A stretch of 37,944 nt of DNA from JAWXUU01 sp044426085 (lineage in GTDB: Bacteria > Bacillota > Clostridia > Christensenellales > CAMQZB01): positions 1-37,944 of the forward strand of contig JAWXUU010000016.1 in assembly GCA_044426085.1 (NCBI GenBank), written 5' to 3'. The first letter of the stretch is position 1. The number at the start of each line of letters is the position of its first letter. The position numbers and the translations under genes were made by a program. A model generated the notes under the pieces. It made no database searches. It was not told the origin of the DNA and saw only the letters and a program-made list of their open reading frames with translations. Positions 7,010 to 15,551 of the stretch are shown in pieces.

Positions 7010-8968
7010 ATGACATTTGAAAAATTTGACCAACTTGAAGTGTGTGGCGAACTTTTGTTCGGCATTCAAGACATGGGCTTTGAATCACTAACTGCGGTTC
7101 AATCTGCGGTTATTCCAATCATTTTGGATAAGCGCGATGTTCTTGCAACAGCGCCAACGGGCACTGGCAAAACTTGTGCGTTTGGTATTCCAACAATTGA
7201 AAAAATCGATAAACTACTAGATAAAACTCAAGCGCTAGTCGTTTGCCCAACGCGTGAACTTGCAATGCAAATCACCGAAGAACTTAAAAGATTGACAAAA
7301 CACATTCCGGAAATCAGAACAATTTCTGTATACGGCGGAGAAAACATCAGCAAACAGCTTGCTCACCTAAGACGCAGACCGCAAATCGTGGTTGGAACAC
7401 CAGGCAGAATCATGGATCACCTAAGACGCAGAACGCTTAAACTTGACATGCTCACAACGCTTGTTCTTGACGAAGCTGATGAAATGCTAAACATGGGCTT
7501 TCGCGAAGATATCGATGTGATTTGCAAAGCTTGCCCAAAATATAGACAAACAGTTATGTTTTCTGCAACAATGCCAAAGGAAATCCAAATGATTTCACAA
7601 AGCTATCAAACAGACCCAGAAAGCGTTATCATTGAAAGAAAAAATGAAGATATGCCAAAAATCAAACAAATCGGCATAAGAGCAACAAATGCAAACAAGG
7701 ATGAAAAACTTATCGAACTTTTAAACGAAGTGGATTTCAACCTTGCAGTTATCTTCTCAAACACAAAAAGAAGAGTGGATAAACTAAAAACTATCATCAA
7801 AGAAGCAAACTACACTTGCGACGGACTTCACAGTGATATCCGCCAAAACGTGAGAACAAAAATCATGAAAAAATTCCGCGGTTCAGAAATTCAAGTTTTG
7901 ATTGCAACCGACGTTGCAGCGCGCGGTATCGACGTTGATAACGTGGATTTGATTATCAACTACGACCTTCCAATGGATGAAGAATACTACATTCACCGTA
8001 TCGGAAGAACAGGCAGAGCGAAAAAAGAAGGCGTTGCATATTCATTTTATTATAAAGATGAAATCATCCGCATGAATAAATACGCAAAAGCAACAAGCGG
8101 TTCAATTTCTCTTGACCCAGAAGACGTGGTTGAAAACATTGATGACTATTCAGTAAAAACTGGCAGAATCATGCAACCAAAGAAAAAATCAAAAGGTGGC
8201 AGAAGAAATTCTCGCGGTGGCGAAATGCGTGGCAAAGAAGCCGAAGATATGCAAGGCGAATTCGGTGGCAAAAACCACGGCGGAAATAAAGATAAAAAGC
8301 ATGGCGAAAAAAGCCACGGCGATAAAAACCGCGGTGATAAAAAACACAACGATAAAAACCACGGCGAAAAAGCTCCAAAAATCATATCTGAATATCAAGA
8401 AAACTTCGTGAGATCAGATAAGCGTTCAGGTGGCAGAAAAGATAACAGAAACGAAAACTACGGTTCTTCATCACACCAAAGGGGACTTTACGAATCTTTC
8501 GCAAAACCAGAAAAAGAAGAAAGATATTCAAAAGGTGAAAAATCTTCAAGAGATTATAAAAACTCAAAAGGTGATAGAAAACCTAGGGAAGAAAGAAACT
8601 CTTGGGAAGATAGAAAACCAAGAGAAGATAGAAGACCAAGAGAAGATAGAAGACCTAGGGAAGATAGAAAGCCAAGAGAAGAAAGAAATTCTTGGGGCGA
8701 CAAAAAACCAAGGGAAGAAAGAAACTCAAGGGAAGAAAGAAGACCAAGAGAAGAAAGAAATTCTTGGGAAGATAAAAGAGCACCACGCAGAAAATCAAGC
8801 GAATCAATTGATAGCTACGGCGAAAAATCACCAAGAAGAAAACAAGATGACCCACTAAAAAAAGACATGACATTCAAACCAAAAAACGGCAAAGCCAACG
8901 GCGGAAAGAAAACAACGTTTAACGGAAAAAAGAATGCAAAACAAAGCTTTGCGGGGAAAAAGAGCTGA
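7010..8968 (+). CDS. DEAD-box ATP-dependent RNA helicase with long basic repetitive tail
   Basis: 652 residues. The core (about 1-375) has every SF2 DEAD motif in order: Q-motif region near 1-30, motif I APTGTGKT (about 48-55), PTRELAMQ, TPGRIMDH, DEAD in LVLDEADEMLNMGF (about 153), SAT (about 184), FSNTKR, ATDVAARGID and HRIGRTGRA. It unwinds or remodels RNA in the cytoplasm and is most like CsdA/CshA enzymes of ribosome assembly or cold adaptation. From about residue 385 the tail is low complexity. It has HGEK/HGDK/NRGDK repeats (about 420-455), then units such as KPREERNSWED and RRPRED (about 520-585), and ends in Lys/Asn/Gly-rich sequence. Such arginine/lysine-rich tails bind RNA nonspecifically. 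GGAG lies 8 bp upstream of the ATG. It is monocistronic, followed by repeat copy 2. Confidence 0.93.
   Translation: MTFEKFDQLEVCGELLFGIQDMGFESLTAVQSAVIPIILDKRDVLATAPTGTGKTCAFGIPTIEKIDKLLDKTQALVVCPTRELAMQITEELKRLTKHIPEIRTISVYGGENISKQLAHLRRRPQIVVGTPGRIMDHLRRRTLKLDMLTTLVLDEADEMLNMGFREDIDVICKACPKYRQTVMFSATMPKEIQMISQSYQTDPESVIIERKNEDMPKIKQIGIRATNANKDEKLIELLNEVDFNLAVIFSNTKRRVDKLKTIIKEANYTCDGLHSDIRQNVRTKIMKKFRGSEIQVLIATDVAARGIDVDNVDLIINYDLPMDEEYYIHRIGRTGRAKKEGVAYSFYYKDEIIRMNKYAKATSGSISLDPEDVVENIDDYSVKTGRIMQPKKKSKGGRRNSRGGEMRGKEAEDMQGEFGGKNHGGNKDKKHGEKSHGDKNRGDKKHNDKNHGEKAPKIISEYQENFVRSDKRSGGRKDNRNENYGSSSHQRGLYESFAKPEKEERYSKGEKSSRDYKNSKGDRKPREERNSWEDRKPREDRRPREDRRPREDRKPREERNSWGDKKPREERNSREERRPREERNSWEDKRAPRRKSSESIDSYGEKSPRRKQDDPLKKDMTFKPKNGKANGGKKTTFNGKKNAKQSFAGKKS
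8570..8785 (+). repeat. Degenerate in-frame tandem repeats in the helicase tail
   Basis: The DNA repeats AGAGAAGATAGAAGACC-like units of 18 to about 36 bp in frame, encoding alternating PRED/PREE R/K and NSWED/NSWGD blocks. The near-identity at DNA level suggests recent slippage or unequal recombination, so tail length probably varies between strains. Confidence 0.8.
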
Positions 8969-9017
8969 TTGGATACGAAAAGAGTTGACTAGATACAAAA
9001 CTCTGCATCACTTAGAG

Positions 9018-9232
9018 AATTAAAAATTAAAAATTAAAAATTAAAAATTGTGGTAAGCACTCGCGGTGCTCGTGCAATCTATATTTAAAACGATAAAAGG
9101 AGCGTTACTTGCAAATAGTAACGCTCCTTTTGCATTTTCAAATATATAGCATGCACGAACGAAGTGAGTGCCTACCACAATTTTTAATTTTTATCGAGCT
9201 CGCAGAGCGAAGCCTGTTTTCAATTTTTAATT
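9018..9232. repeat. Palindromic intergenic element, copy 2
   Basis: Left arm: AAAAATT heptamers, TTGTGGTAAG, hairpin 9057-9075. Right arm: hairpin 9153-9171 (GCACGAAC-GAA-GTGAGTGC), CTACCACAA and heptamers interrupted by a GC-rich insert ATCGAGCTCGCAGAGCGAAG at about 9192-9211. The insert also occurs in both arms of copy 3. The centre holds a perfect 15-bp hairpin (9095-9109/9117-9131). The 387-bp gap between the helicase and the small membrane protein holds this element, a short GC-rich palindrome at 9233-9246, a CCGCTTCGCT direct repeat to about 9270 and a promoter at 9298. I see no gene there. Confidence 0.85.
9095..9131. terminator. 15-bp hairpin in the core of repeat copy 2 (possible terminator)
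   Basis: AAAAGGAGCGTTACT and its exact complement are separated by a 7-nt loop. The 3' side ends in TTTT, so it may serve as a bidirectional terminator for the helicase transcript. Confidence 0.5.
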
Positions 9233-9297
9233 AGCGGAGCTCCGCTCCGCTTCGCTCCGCTTCGCTCCCTTTTTTTTAAAATAAAATAACAACACTA

Positions 9298-9326
9298 TTG
9301 ACATAATTTAAAAACTGTGATAAAAT
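9298..9326 (+). promoter_or_regulatory. Consensus-like promoter for the small membrane protein
   Basis: TTGACA (9298-9303), 17 bp, TAAAAT (9321-9326) with a TGA extended -10. Confidence 0.75.
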
Positions 9327-9355
9327 CAAGGAAAATGCAACTAAAAAGGTAGTAA

Positions 9356-9601
9356 ATGAACAAGCAAGAACTCAAAAAAGTTATAATAATAATTGCAATC
9401 ATGATTTTGCTCGTCGTGGTTATGGCGATAATCATGAGCGCAGTAATTCCCGACCCAAGCGGTGGATATTTCACTGAAGATGCAAAAACGGGCATACAAA
9501 CGCCAGTCACATCACTGCAATACAGCATTTGTATTGGGGTGGTATCCTTATGCATTGTCGCACTTGTTGGCTACATTATAAACCTAATCAAAAGAAGATA
9601 A
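9356..9601 (+). CDS. Small two-helix membrane protein, unknown function
   Basis: 81 residues. There are two hydrophobic helices, residues about 9-30 (IIIIAIMILLVVVMAIIMS) and about 54-76 (SICIGVVSLCIVALVGYII), joined by a polar loop. Positive charges at both termini (KKV and KRR) suggest both ends are cytoplasmic. I do not recognise a family. It is supported as a real gene by the strong promoter at 9298, an AAGGTAG ribosome site and a terminator 34 bp after the stop. It is alone in its transcription unit. Confidence 0.7.
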   Translation: MNKQELKKVIIIIAIMILLVVVMAIIMSAVIPDPSGGYFTEDAKTGIQTPVTSLQYSICIGVVSLCIVALVGYIINLIKRR

Positions 9602-9634
9602 AAACAAAATATAAAACAAAATATAAAAAACAAA

Positions 9635-9660
9635 AAAGAACCCAAACAAATGGGTTCTTT
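9635..9660 (-). terminator. Bidirectional terminator between convergent genes
   Basis: Arms AAAGAACCCA (9635-9644) and TGGGTTCTTT (9651-9660) pair perfectly. The T-run is longer when read on the minus strand, where it ends the dehydrogenase operon. On the plus strand it ends the small membrane protein gene. Confidence 0.8.
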
Positions 9661-9678
9661 TGCTATATCAATATAAAA

Positions 9679-10683
9679 CTACATAGGTCTTGTCATAGAT
9701 TTGAATTTATCAAGCGACACCAAGTGAATAGAATCTTCACCCGCAATCATCTTTGGAATTTCAGTTATCATTGTGTTTGCAAGAATTGACCTACATTCGT
9801 TTGTAGGTCCTGCCATATGTGGCATCATGAACACGTTTGGCATATCTCTGTAAGGATTATCGCAAGGTAGTGGCTCAGTAGTATAAACATCGAGAATCGC
9901 TGAAAAACGACCCGTTTTGAGCTCTGCAATCAAATCTTCTTCCTTGATGATTTTCGCTCTTGCTGTGTTCACAAGAAGTGCACCATCTTTAATAAGTGAT
10001 AGATATTTTTTGTCGAACATGTCGATTGTGTATTGGTTTAGGGCAGTTTGAAGTGAAATGATATCACTTTTTGCAAACAATTCTTCAAGGGAAACTTGCG
10101 TCATGTTATATTTTTTAAGTTCGTCGCCAAGATCCCCGCGTGAATAAACCAAGATGTTGCAATCAAAGCCGTAAAGCATTTTTGCAAGGTATTTTGGGAT
10201 AGCACCATAACTCACGATGCCCACAGTTTTGCGAACAAGGGAAAGTGTTTCAAAAGTGTTTGGCTTCCAAGTGCCGTGCTCCTTAAGTTCGATTTGATAC
10301 TTGCAAATTTCGCGGTTGTATGCAAGGATATATGCAACAACACCTTCCGCAACAGACTGAGCCATATCTTCGTTTCCGCAGATAACTTTTATTCCGCGTG
10401 CGAAAACTTCTTCACACAAAAACGGAGCAACAGAGCCCGCAAGGTGGGCAACAACTTTAAGTTTGTTTGCCTTTGCAAGCACTTTTTCGTCAAGAACAGG
10501 TGATTTCCAACCGATGATAACAACGTCTTTATCAACGATTTTTTCAGCGTATTCTTCCTGTGTAAAATCTTTTTCAGTTTCGTTATAAAAAACTTCGCCA
10601 AGTGCGTCAAGTTTTTCTTTGTTTGCTGGCGTAAGGAAAGTATCTCTCACGCTTCCAACTGGCATACAAAATAAAATTTTCAT
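9679..10683 (-). CDS. D-isomer-specific 2-hydroxyacid dehydrogenase family protein
   Basis: 334 residues. It follows the family layout: an N-terminal substrate domain, a Rossmann domain (about 100-290) and a return to the first domain. The catalytic trio is present as Arg242 (NTARAKI), Glu270 (TTEP) and His289 (MPHMAG). The nucleotide loop is atypical: SYGAIP (158-163) stands where GxGxxG is usual, so the first and last glycines are replaced by Ser and Pro. NAD(P) preference cannot be read. Expected chemistry is reversible reduction of a 2-oxoacid to a D-2-hydroxyacid, substrate unknown. GAGGTG lies 6 bp before the ATG, and the start overlaps the upstream stop (TAATG), so it is coupled to the lactonase-like gene. 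Confidence 0.85.
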   Translation of the reverse strand: MKILFCMPVGSVRDTFLTPANKEKLDALGEVFYNETEKDFTQEEYAEKIVDKDVVIIGWKSPVLDEKVLAKANKLKVVAHLAGSVAPFLCEEVFARGIKVICGNEDMAQSVAEGVVAYILAYNREICKYQIELKEHGTWKPNTFETLSLVRKTVGIVSYGAIPKYLAKMLYGFDCNILVYSRGDLGDELKKYNMTQVSLEELFAKSDIISLQTALNQYTIDMFDKKYLSLIKDGALLVNTARAKIIKEEDLIAELKTGRFSAILDVYTTEPLPCDNPYRDMPNVFMMPHMAGPTNECRSILANTMITEIPKMIAGEDSIHLVSLDKFKSMTRPM

Positions 10684-11624
10684 TATTTCACCTCTAAACA
10701 GCTAATAGCTTCCACAAAAGGAATATTCAAAACAAGGTCTGTTGTTTCAACATCAATAACGCTGAAATTGCTTGTGTCGATATTTGCGCAAACAAGATAT
10801 TTCTTGTCGCCAGTCAAAATCATATGGCGAGAGTTCGCACCGTGCATGCCGTATGCTTTCACAAATTCAAGCGTGAAATCATCCAAAATCTTGAACTCAG
10901 AAATAGTGTTATATCCGCGAATGCAAACGTAAAGTATTTTTTTATCCGCGTCCATTTGCAGTGTAGCACCTTGCGCTTTATCCAAAACGTATGTTGGATT
11001 GATTGTTTGGCGCTGTATAACAGCTTGATTTTTATAATCAATAACGATAATTTCGTTTGAATGTTCTGTAACAAGATACAAAACTTCTTCGCCCGCGGAA
11101 TACATAACGTGTCTTGGCAAAATATCCCCTTCGAAAAACATTGATGATTTTTCAGTGAATTTGCCGTCGCTAAACTCGTTGAAGAAAATTTTATTTCTCA
11201 AAATATTAACCACGATTGCAGTGTCTTCAGCTTTATTCAAAACCACTTGATGACACTTTGAAGGAGCTTCCCCACCAGGCATTTCAGAAAAAGCAACACC
11301 GGTGAAAACACCGTCACAAACATTCACAGCATGCATAAATCCAGAATCCATGCTACTGCAGAAAAGCATATTGCTAGTTTTTGAATAAGCGAGATGCGAA
11401 AGGGTTGTTTCATCAAGTTCAAGGGTGCTTTTCACCTCGAAACTGTCCCCAATTTTTTCAAAAGAATACAAAACCAAAGGGTTGCCTTGAGAATATGAAT
11501 AATAATATTTTCCGTCAGTGCAAATGTATTTTGGGCAATTCATATCCATTTCCCAAACGCATTTGTCATCTTTATAATAAGCTATTTTCCCCTCAGCCGA
11601 AAGACTGCCAACTAATAATTCCAT
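10683..11624 (-). CDS. Beta-propeller protein of the 6-phosphogluconolactonase (Pgl/YbhE-like) family
   Basis: 313 residues with repeated beta-propeller blades and no signal peptide, so probably cytoplasmic. The segment ILPRHVMYSAGEEVLYLVTE, then ATLQMDADKKILYVCIRGYN and NSRHMILTGDKKYLVCANID, matches the lactonase-type seven-bladed family (COG2706). Known members hydrolyse 6-phosphogluconolactone, but many relatives have other sugar-lactone substrates. It is the first gene of a two-gene operon with a 2-hydroxyacid dehydrogenase. Together they could act on a sugar acid or lactone, and no substrate can be named. It has a GGAGG ribosome site and the promoter at 11657-11685. Confidence 0.8.
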   Translation of the reverse strand: MELLVGSLSAEGKIAYYKDDKCVWEMDMNCPKYICTDGKYYYSYSQGNPLVLYSFEKIGDSFEVKSTLELDETTLSHLAYSKTSNMLFCSSMDSGFMHAVNVCDGVFTGVAFSEMPGGEAPSKCHQVVLNKAEDTAIVVNILRNKIFFNEFSDGKFTEKSSMFFEGDILPRHVMYSAGEEVLYLVTEHSNEIIVIDYKNQAVIQRQTINPTYVLDKAQGATLQMDADKKILYVCIRGYNTISEFKILDDFTLEFVKAYGMHGANSRHMILTGDKKYLVCANIDTSNFSVIDVETTDLVLNIPFVEAISCLEVK

Positions 11625-11656
11625 AAAAAACCTCCATTATTTGTAACTGTGATTCT

Positions 11657-11685
11657 AGTATATCACATAAAAATTCATATTTCAA
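11657..11685 (-). promoter_or_regulatory. Promoter for the lactonase-dehydrogenase operon
   Basis: On the minus strand: TTGAAA (11685-11680), 17 bp, TATACT (11662-11657). It is divergent from the two-component promoter at 11770. Confidence 0.7.
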
Positions 11686-11769
11686 GCGTAAAGGGAAAAA
11701 ATAAATAAAAAAATAACCTAAAATAAATGTGGAAAATCAAAATATTAAGAACAATTTAAGCAAAGGGAC

Positions 11770-11798
11770 TTACAATTGAAAAAAAACTATGCTATAAT
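11770..11798 (+). promoter_or_regulatory. Promoter for the two-component system
   Basis: TTACAA (11770-11775), 17 bp, TATAAT (11793-11798) with TGC directly upstream (extended -10). Confidence 0.65.
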
Positions 11799-11830
11799 GC
11801 AATAAAGATAGCAATTAAAAGGACAAAATT

Positions 11831-12508
11831 ATGAGATTACTAATAGTTGAAGATCAAAAAAATATTGCAAATTCAGTTTCTGCACTTTTCAAACAAAACA
11901 TGTATGAAGTGGACGTTGCCTATGATGGCGAAGACGGACAATACATGATTGAAACGGGAATATACGATGCAGTTGTGCTTGATATCATGCTTCCAAAAAT
12001 CAACGGTATAAAGGTTTTGGAAAACGTGAGAAAGGCGGGTGTCACAACGCCGATTTTGCTTCTCACTGCAAAATCTCAGCTTGAAGATAAAATTTTAGGG
12101 CTAGATTGTGGGGCGGATGACTATCTCACAAAGCCTTTTGCGTGCGAAGAATTGCTTGCAAGAATACGCGTTCTCACAAGAAGAAGAGTTGGCGTTATTG
12201 TGGAAGAACTCACTTTTGAAGATGTTGTTATGCCAATGAACGCAAGCTATGTTCAAGGTGGCAAGAACAAAGTGGAACTAAGCCAAAAGGAACGTCAACT
12301 TCTGGAACTTTTCCTTGGCAATCCAAACATTGTTATTCAAAAAGAAGTTGCGCTTGAAAAGCTCTGCGGTCTTGAAAAGGATACAACGCTGAATAACGTG
12401 GAAGTATACGTCCACTTTCTAAGAAAAAAAATATCTCATATTTCCGACACGGTTCACATAAGAACAGTAAGGGGACTTGGGTATGTTATGGAGAAGATAA
12501 ATGATTAA
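11831..12508 (+). CDS. OmpR/PhoB-family response regulator
   Basis: 225 residues. The receiver domain (1-120) has the acidic pair Glu7/Asp8, phosphoacceptor Asp51 (LDIMLP), Thr79 and Lys101 (LTKPF). The C-terminal winged-helix domain (about 125-222) shows LSQKERQLLELFL, EVYVHFLRKKI and the terminal VRGLGYVM hairpin. It should bind DNA when phosphorylated by the kinase encoded next, whose start overlaps its last codons by 8 nt. Targets are unknown. The divergent lactonase operon is one candidate because the two promoters share a 206-bp intergenic region. Confidence 0.95.
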   Translation: MRLLIVEDQKNIANSVSALFKQNMYEVDVAYDGEDGQYMIETGIYDAVVLDIMLPKINGIKVLENVRKAGVTTPILLLTAKSQLEDKILGLDCGADDYLTKPFACEELLARIRVLTRRRVGVIVEELTFEDVVMPMNASYVQGGKNKVELSQKERQLLELFLGNPNIVIQKEVALEKLCGLEKDTTLNNVEVYVHFLRKKISHISDTVHIRTVRGLGYVMEKIND

Positions 12509-13757
12509 GAAATTTAAGATGAAATATTATTTCACCGTGTTCTTGGTTATTTTCCTTGTGTTTGTGGCAATGATAGTATCGCTGAATGTCATGACAAGTT
12601 CAGTCACTAAAAGCACTATCGAATCAAGGATTGCAACTCTTTTATCAATGCAATCAAGGCAAGATGCCCCACCGTCAGGTGGTTCGCCAAACGCTGGTGG
12701 AAATAGCGACTCAAGCAGTTTTGGCGGTATGGGCAATATTGGCATTGGGCAAGGTGAAATTCAAAGTGCGGGTAACATCATGATAGAAATTTCCGTTGCC
12801 GATTCGTCGGTGCAAGTGTGGTATAACTCGCTAACTCAAACGGATGAAGAAATATATGAAATTGCACTTTCCGTTATGGAATCAGGCAAAACAGAAGGCA
12901 ACGTTGGGTCTTATTATTATGCTCAGCTCACAACAGAAAGCAATATTTATTATGCAATAACAGATGCAAGTCAAGAAATTGCATTGAAAAATAGTATGCA
13001 ACAAAACTCTATTATTGTGTTTATAATAGCAGTGATATTGGTTGCGTGTGTCGCACTGTTTTTAAGCAGTTGGTCAATCAAACCGATTGATGATGCAATG
13101 CAAAAACAAAAACAGTTTATTTCAGATGCCAGCCACGAACTCAAAACCCCCCTTTCTGTGATTTCAATCAACTCGGAAATAATAAAGCGTGACTCGGGGG
13201 AAAGTCAGTGGTGCGACGCGATAATAAGCGAAACAGTGCGTATGAACGAACTCGTGAACGACATGCTTTCACTTTCCCAACTCGATGAAGGTTGCGTGTT
13301 TGAAAAACTCGATTTCGACCTTTCAAACACTATCGACAGCGTAGGTTTGCTTTTGGAAGTGTTCGCATATGAAAAGGGAAAAGAACTAAAGTGTGAAATA
13401 GAACCTAATATAAAAATCCATGGCGTAGAAAGCAAAATCAAACAGCTTGCAATCATACTTATCGAAAACGCGGTGAAAAATTCACTTGACGAAAGCGAAA
13501 TTATTTTATCGCTTAAAAAATCAAGTGCACACATAACGCTTGAAGTTTCAAACGTGGGTGAAACAATCCCAAAAGAAACGCAATTGCACCTTTTCGACAG
13601 ATTCTATCGTGCGGATAATTCTAGAAACTTGGAAACAGGTGGATTTGGTTTGGGACTGTGCATTGCAAAATCAATAACAGATTTGCACAAAGCAAAAATT
13701 TCAGTTTCAAGCGAAGAAGGCAACACTTGCTTCAAAGTTGTTTTCAAAAGCAACTAA
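12501..13757 (+). CDS. Membrane sensor histidine kinase
   Basis: 418 residues. TM1 is at about 8-30 and TM2 at about 168-190, flanking an extracytoplasmic sensor of about 135 residues with a Gly/Ser/Asn/Pro-rich stretch (about 54-90). The H-box SDASHELKTPLS gives phospho-accepting His212. The ATPase domain has IENAVKNS (N box), LFDRFYRAD (F box) and GGFGLGLCIAK (G box). A clear HAMP domain is not visible; only about 20 residues separate TM2 from the H-box helix. It autophosphorylates and passes phosphate to the response regulator it overlaps. The ligand is unknown. Confidence 0.93.
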   Translation: MIKKFKMKYYFTVFLVIFLVFVAMIVSLNVMTSSVTKSTIESRIATLLSMQSRQDAPPSGGSPNAGGNSDSSSFGGMGNIGIGQGEIQSAGNIMIEISVADSSVQVWYNSLTQTDEEIYEIALSVMESGKTEGNVGSYYYAQLTTESNIYYAITDASQEIALKNSMQQNSIIVFIIAVILVACVALFLSSWSIKPIDDAMQKQKQFISDASHELKTPLSVISINSEIIKRDSGESQWCDAIISETVRMNELVNDMLSLSQLDEGCVFEKLDFDLSNTIDSVGLLLEVFAYEKGKELKCEIEPNIKIHGVESKIKQLAIILIENAVKNSLDESEIILSLKKSSAHITLEVSNVGETIPKETQLHLFDRFYRADNSRNLETGGFGLGLCIAKSITDLHKAKISVSSEEGNTCFKVVFKSN

Positions 13758-13829
13758 GCCCCGAAAATAAACCAAACAATAAACCAAACAATAAAAAATG
13801 AAAATATAATGAAATATAAGGAGGAAATC

Positions 13830-14495
13830 ATGATAACAGTGGCGGAAATCAAAAAAGATCAGGAAGTTTTGGACCTTCTGAAATACACGCAAGAACAGCT
13901 TGGTGCGCTTGGTTATACCGAGCATTCAAGCAGGCACGTTGGCATAGTTTCCAAATGGGCGGGAGAAATCATCGCGTTTGCGGGCGGAACTGAACAAGAA
14001 ATTCGCCTGACAGAAATCGCGGGGTATCTTCATGATATCGGCAATGCAATCAATCGCAGGGATCACGCCCAAAGCGGTGCACTGCTTGCTTATCAACTCT
14101 TGAAAGAACGTGGCATGCCGACGGCGGAATGTGCTCAAATCATGATGGCAATTGGCAACCACGACGAACTTGATGGCGAACCCGTTTCAAACATTGCGGC
14201 GGCGCTTATCATCGCGGATAAATCCGATGTGCACAGATCTCGACTTCGCCTTTCAAAGCGTAATCAGGAAACCGCGGATAAAAACATTCACGACCGCGTG
14301 AACTATGCCGCAACAAATTCACACATCAAACTTATTGAAGACCAAATAATTTTGAATATCACAATCGACACAACAATAACACCAATCATCGATTATTTCG
14401 AAATCTATTTCAACCGCATGAAATTATGCAGAAGTGCAGGAAAAAAGCTTGGAAAAGAATTTTCCCTTGTTATAAACGGTGTGAAATTTGTCTAA
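13830..14495 (+). CDS. HD-domain metal-dependent phosphohydrolase
   Basis: 221 residues from the ATG at 13830. An in-frame ATG at 13809 is rejected because AAGGAGG at 13818-13824 lies between the two and is correctly placed only for the later one. HD-type metal ligands are visible: the histidine in EHSSRHVG near the N-terminus, LHDIGNA (HD pair), DHAQSG and IGNHDEL. The family includes nucleotide and cyclic-nucleotide phosphohydrolases; the substrate here is unknown. The C-terminal part (about 140-221) is mixed alpha/beta and carries no motif I recognise. It follows the two-component genes by 72 bp and may be co-transcribed with them. Confidence 0.85.
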   Translation: MITVAEIKKDQEVLDLLKYTQEQLGALGYTEHSSRHVGIVSKWAGEIIAFAGGTEQEIRLTEIAGYLHDIGNAINRRDHAQSGALLAYQLLKERGMPTAECAQIMMAIGNHDELDGEPVSNIAAALIIADKSDVHRSRLRLSKRNQETADKNIHDRVNYAATNSHIKLIEDQIILNITIDTTITPIIDYFEIYFNRMKLCRSAGKKLGKEFSLVINGVKFV

Positions 14496-14553
14496 AATAA
14501 AGTTGTAACATGTGCAAGGCAACAATAAACGAACATTTATTTTTTGTTTTTGC

Positions 14554-14582
14554 TTGCACAAAAAGATAAAGTATAGTATAAT
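14554..14582 (+). promoter_or_regulatory. Promoter for degV
   Basis: TTGCAC (14554-14559), 17 bp, TATAAT (14577-14582). The leader to the ATG at 14630 is about 40 nt. Confidence 0.7.
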
Positions 14583-14629
14583 AATAGCAATTTGGAAAGA
14601 CATTCCAACAAAATAAAAGGAGAACAACA

Positions 14630-15496
14630 ATGGCTACTAAATTATTTTGCGATTCAAATTGTGAACTTTGGTATACTCAGCTTGAAGAGCTTGGCCTTGA
14701 ACTTATAAAAATGCCATATATCCTTGACGGAAAGGAATATGCATACGATTGTGGAAAAGAAACTAATTTGGATGATTTTTATAAGAAGATGGCGGATGGC
14801 GCACTTCCAACAACATCAGCACTAAACGAATATAACTACACAGAAATTTTCGAACCGATTTTGCAAGCGGGTGATGATATTCTGTATATGGGCTTCTCCA
14901 GTCAGCTTTCAGCGTCTTTTGGATTTATGAAAACTGCCGCAGATAAGCTTATGGAAAAATATCCAGACCGCAGAATTGCATATTTCGACACTCTTGCAAT
15001 CTCTGGTGCTTGTGGATATCAAGTATACTACGCAACAAAATATTTCAACGAAGGTCACAGCATTGATGAAACGCTTGAATATCTAGAACTTTTGCGCGAT
15101 AAAGTGACAACTTTCTTTGCGGTGGACGATTTGAACCACTTGAAAAGGGGTGGAAGAGTTTCAACTTTTTCAGCGGTGTTTGGCACTATGTTACAAGTGA
15201 AACCAATTCTTCACATCACAAAAGAAGGCAATCTTGCATCAATCGATAAAGTTAAAGGCTCAAAAAAGGTGCTTTCATATTTTGTAGATAAAGTGAAAGA
15301 ACTTTCAGATGCCGAAACACTTTCAAAATATCACATCTATATCGTTCACGGCAACAGCGAATCAAAAGCGGAAGATTTAAAAGCAAGACTTCTAGAAGCC
15401 TTCCCAAATGTCGAAATTGAAATCTCTGTGATAGGCCCAGTTATCGGCGCACACTGTGGCGGTGGCACAATCGCGATGTTCTTCATGGCGAAATAA
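14630..15496 (+). CDS. DegV family fatty-acid-binding protein
   Basis: 288 residues, a full-length DegV fold. Family features seen: N-terminal CDSNCEL in place of the common TDSTADL, PTTSALNEYNY (usual T/SQP-type ligand loop), GFSSQLSASF, LNHLKRGGRVS and the C-terminal IGPVIGAHCGGGT. DegV proteins bind a fatty acid and, in related Gram-positives, present it to fatty-acid kinase FakA. No fakA is in this window. The start follows AAAGGAG. The likely end of this transcript is the hairpin at 15589-15611, inside the next gene. Confidence 0.9.
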   Translation: MATKLFCDSNCELWYTQLEELGLELIKMPYILDGKEYAYDCGKETNLDDFYKKMADGALPTTSALNEYNYTEIFEPILQAGDDILYMGFSSQLSASFGFMKTAADKLMEKYPDRRIAYFDTLAISGACGYQVYYATKYFNEGHSIDETLEYLELLRDKVTTFFAVDDLNHLKRGGRVSTFSAVFGTMLQVKPILHITKEGNLASIDKVKGSKKVLSYFVDKVKELSDAETLSKYHIYIVHGNSESKAEDLKARLLEAFPNVEIEISVIGPVIGAHCGGGTIAMFFMAK

Positions 15497-15551
15497 TAAC
15501 AACAAATGGGACTTTCAAAATAGTCCTAACCCACAAAAGAAGATGTTTATT

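Noticed and set aside
8430..8858. 142-residue frame inside the helicase tail
   Set aside because: It is the +1 shadow of the DNA repeats encoding the tail.
15456..15551. Longer start for the apbE gene overlapping degV
   Set aside because: The added residues overlap the degV end, lack a ribosome site and would put about 70 residues before the lipobox.
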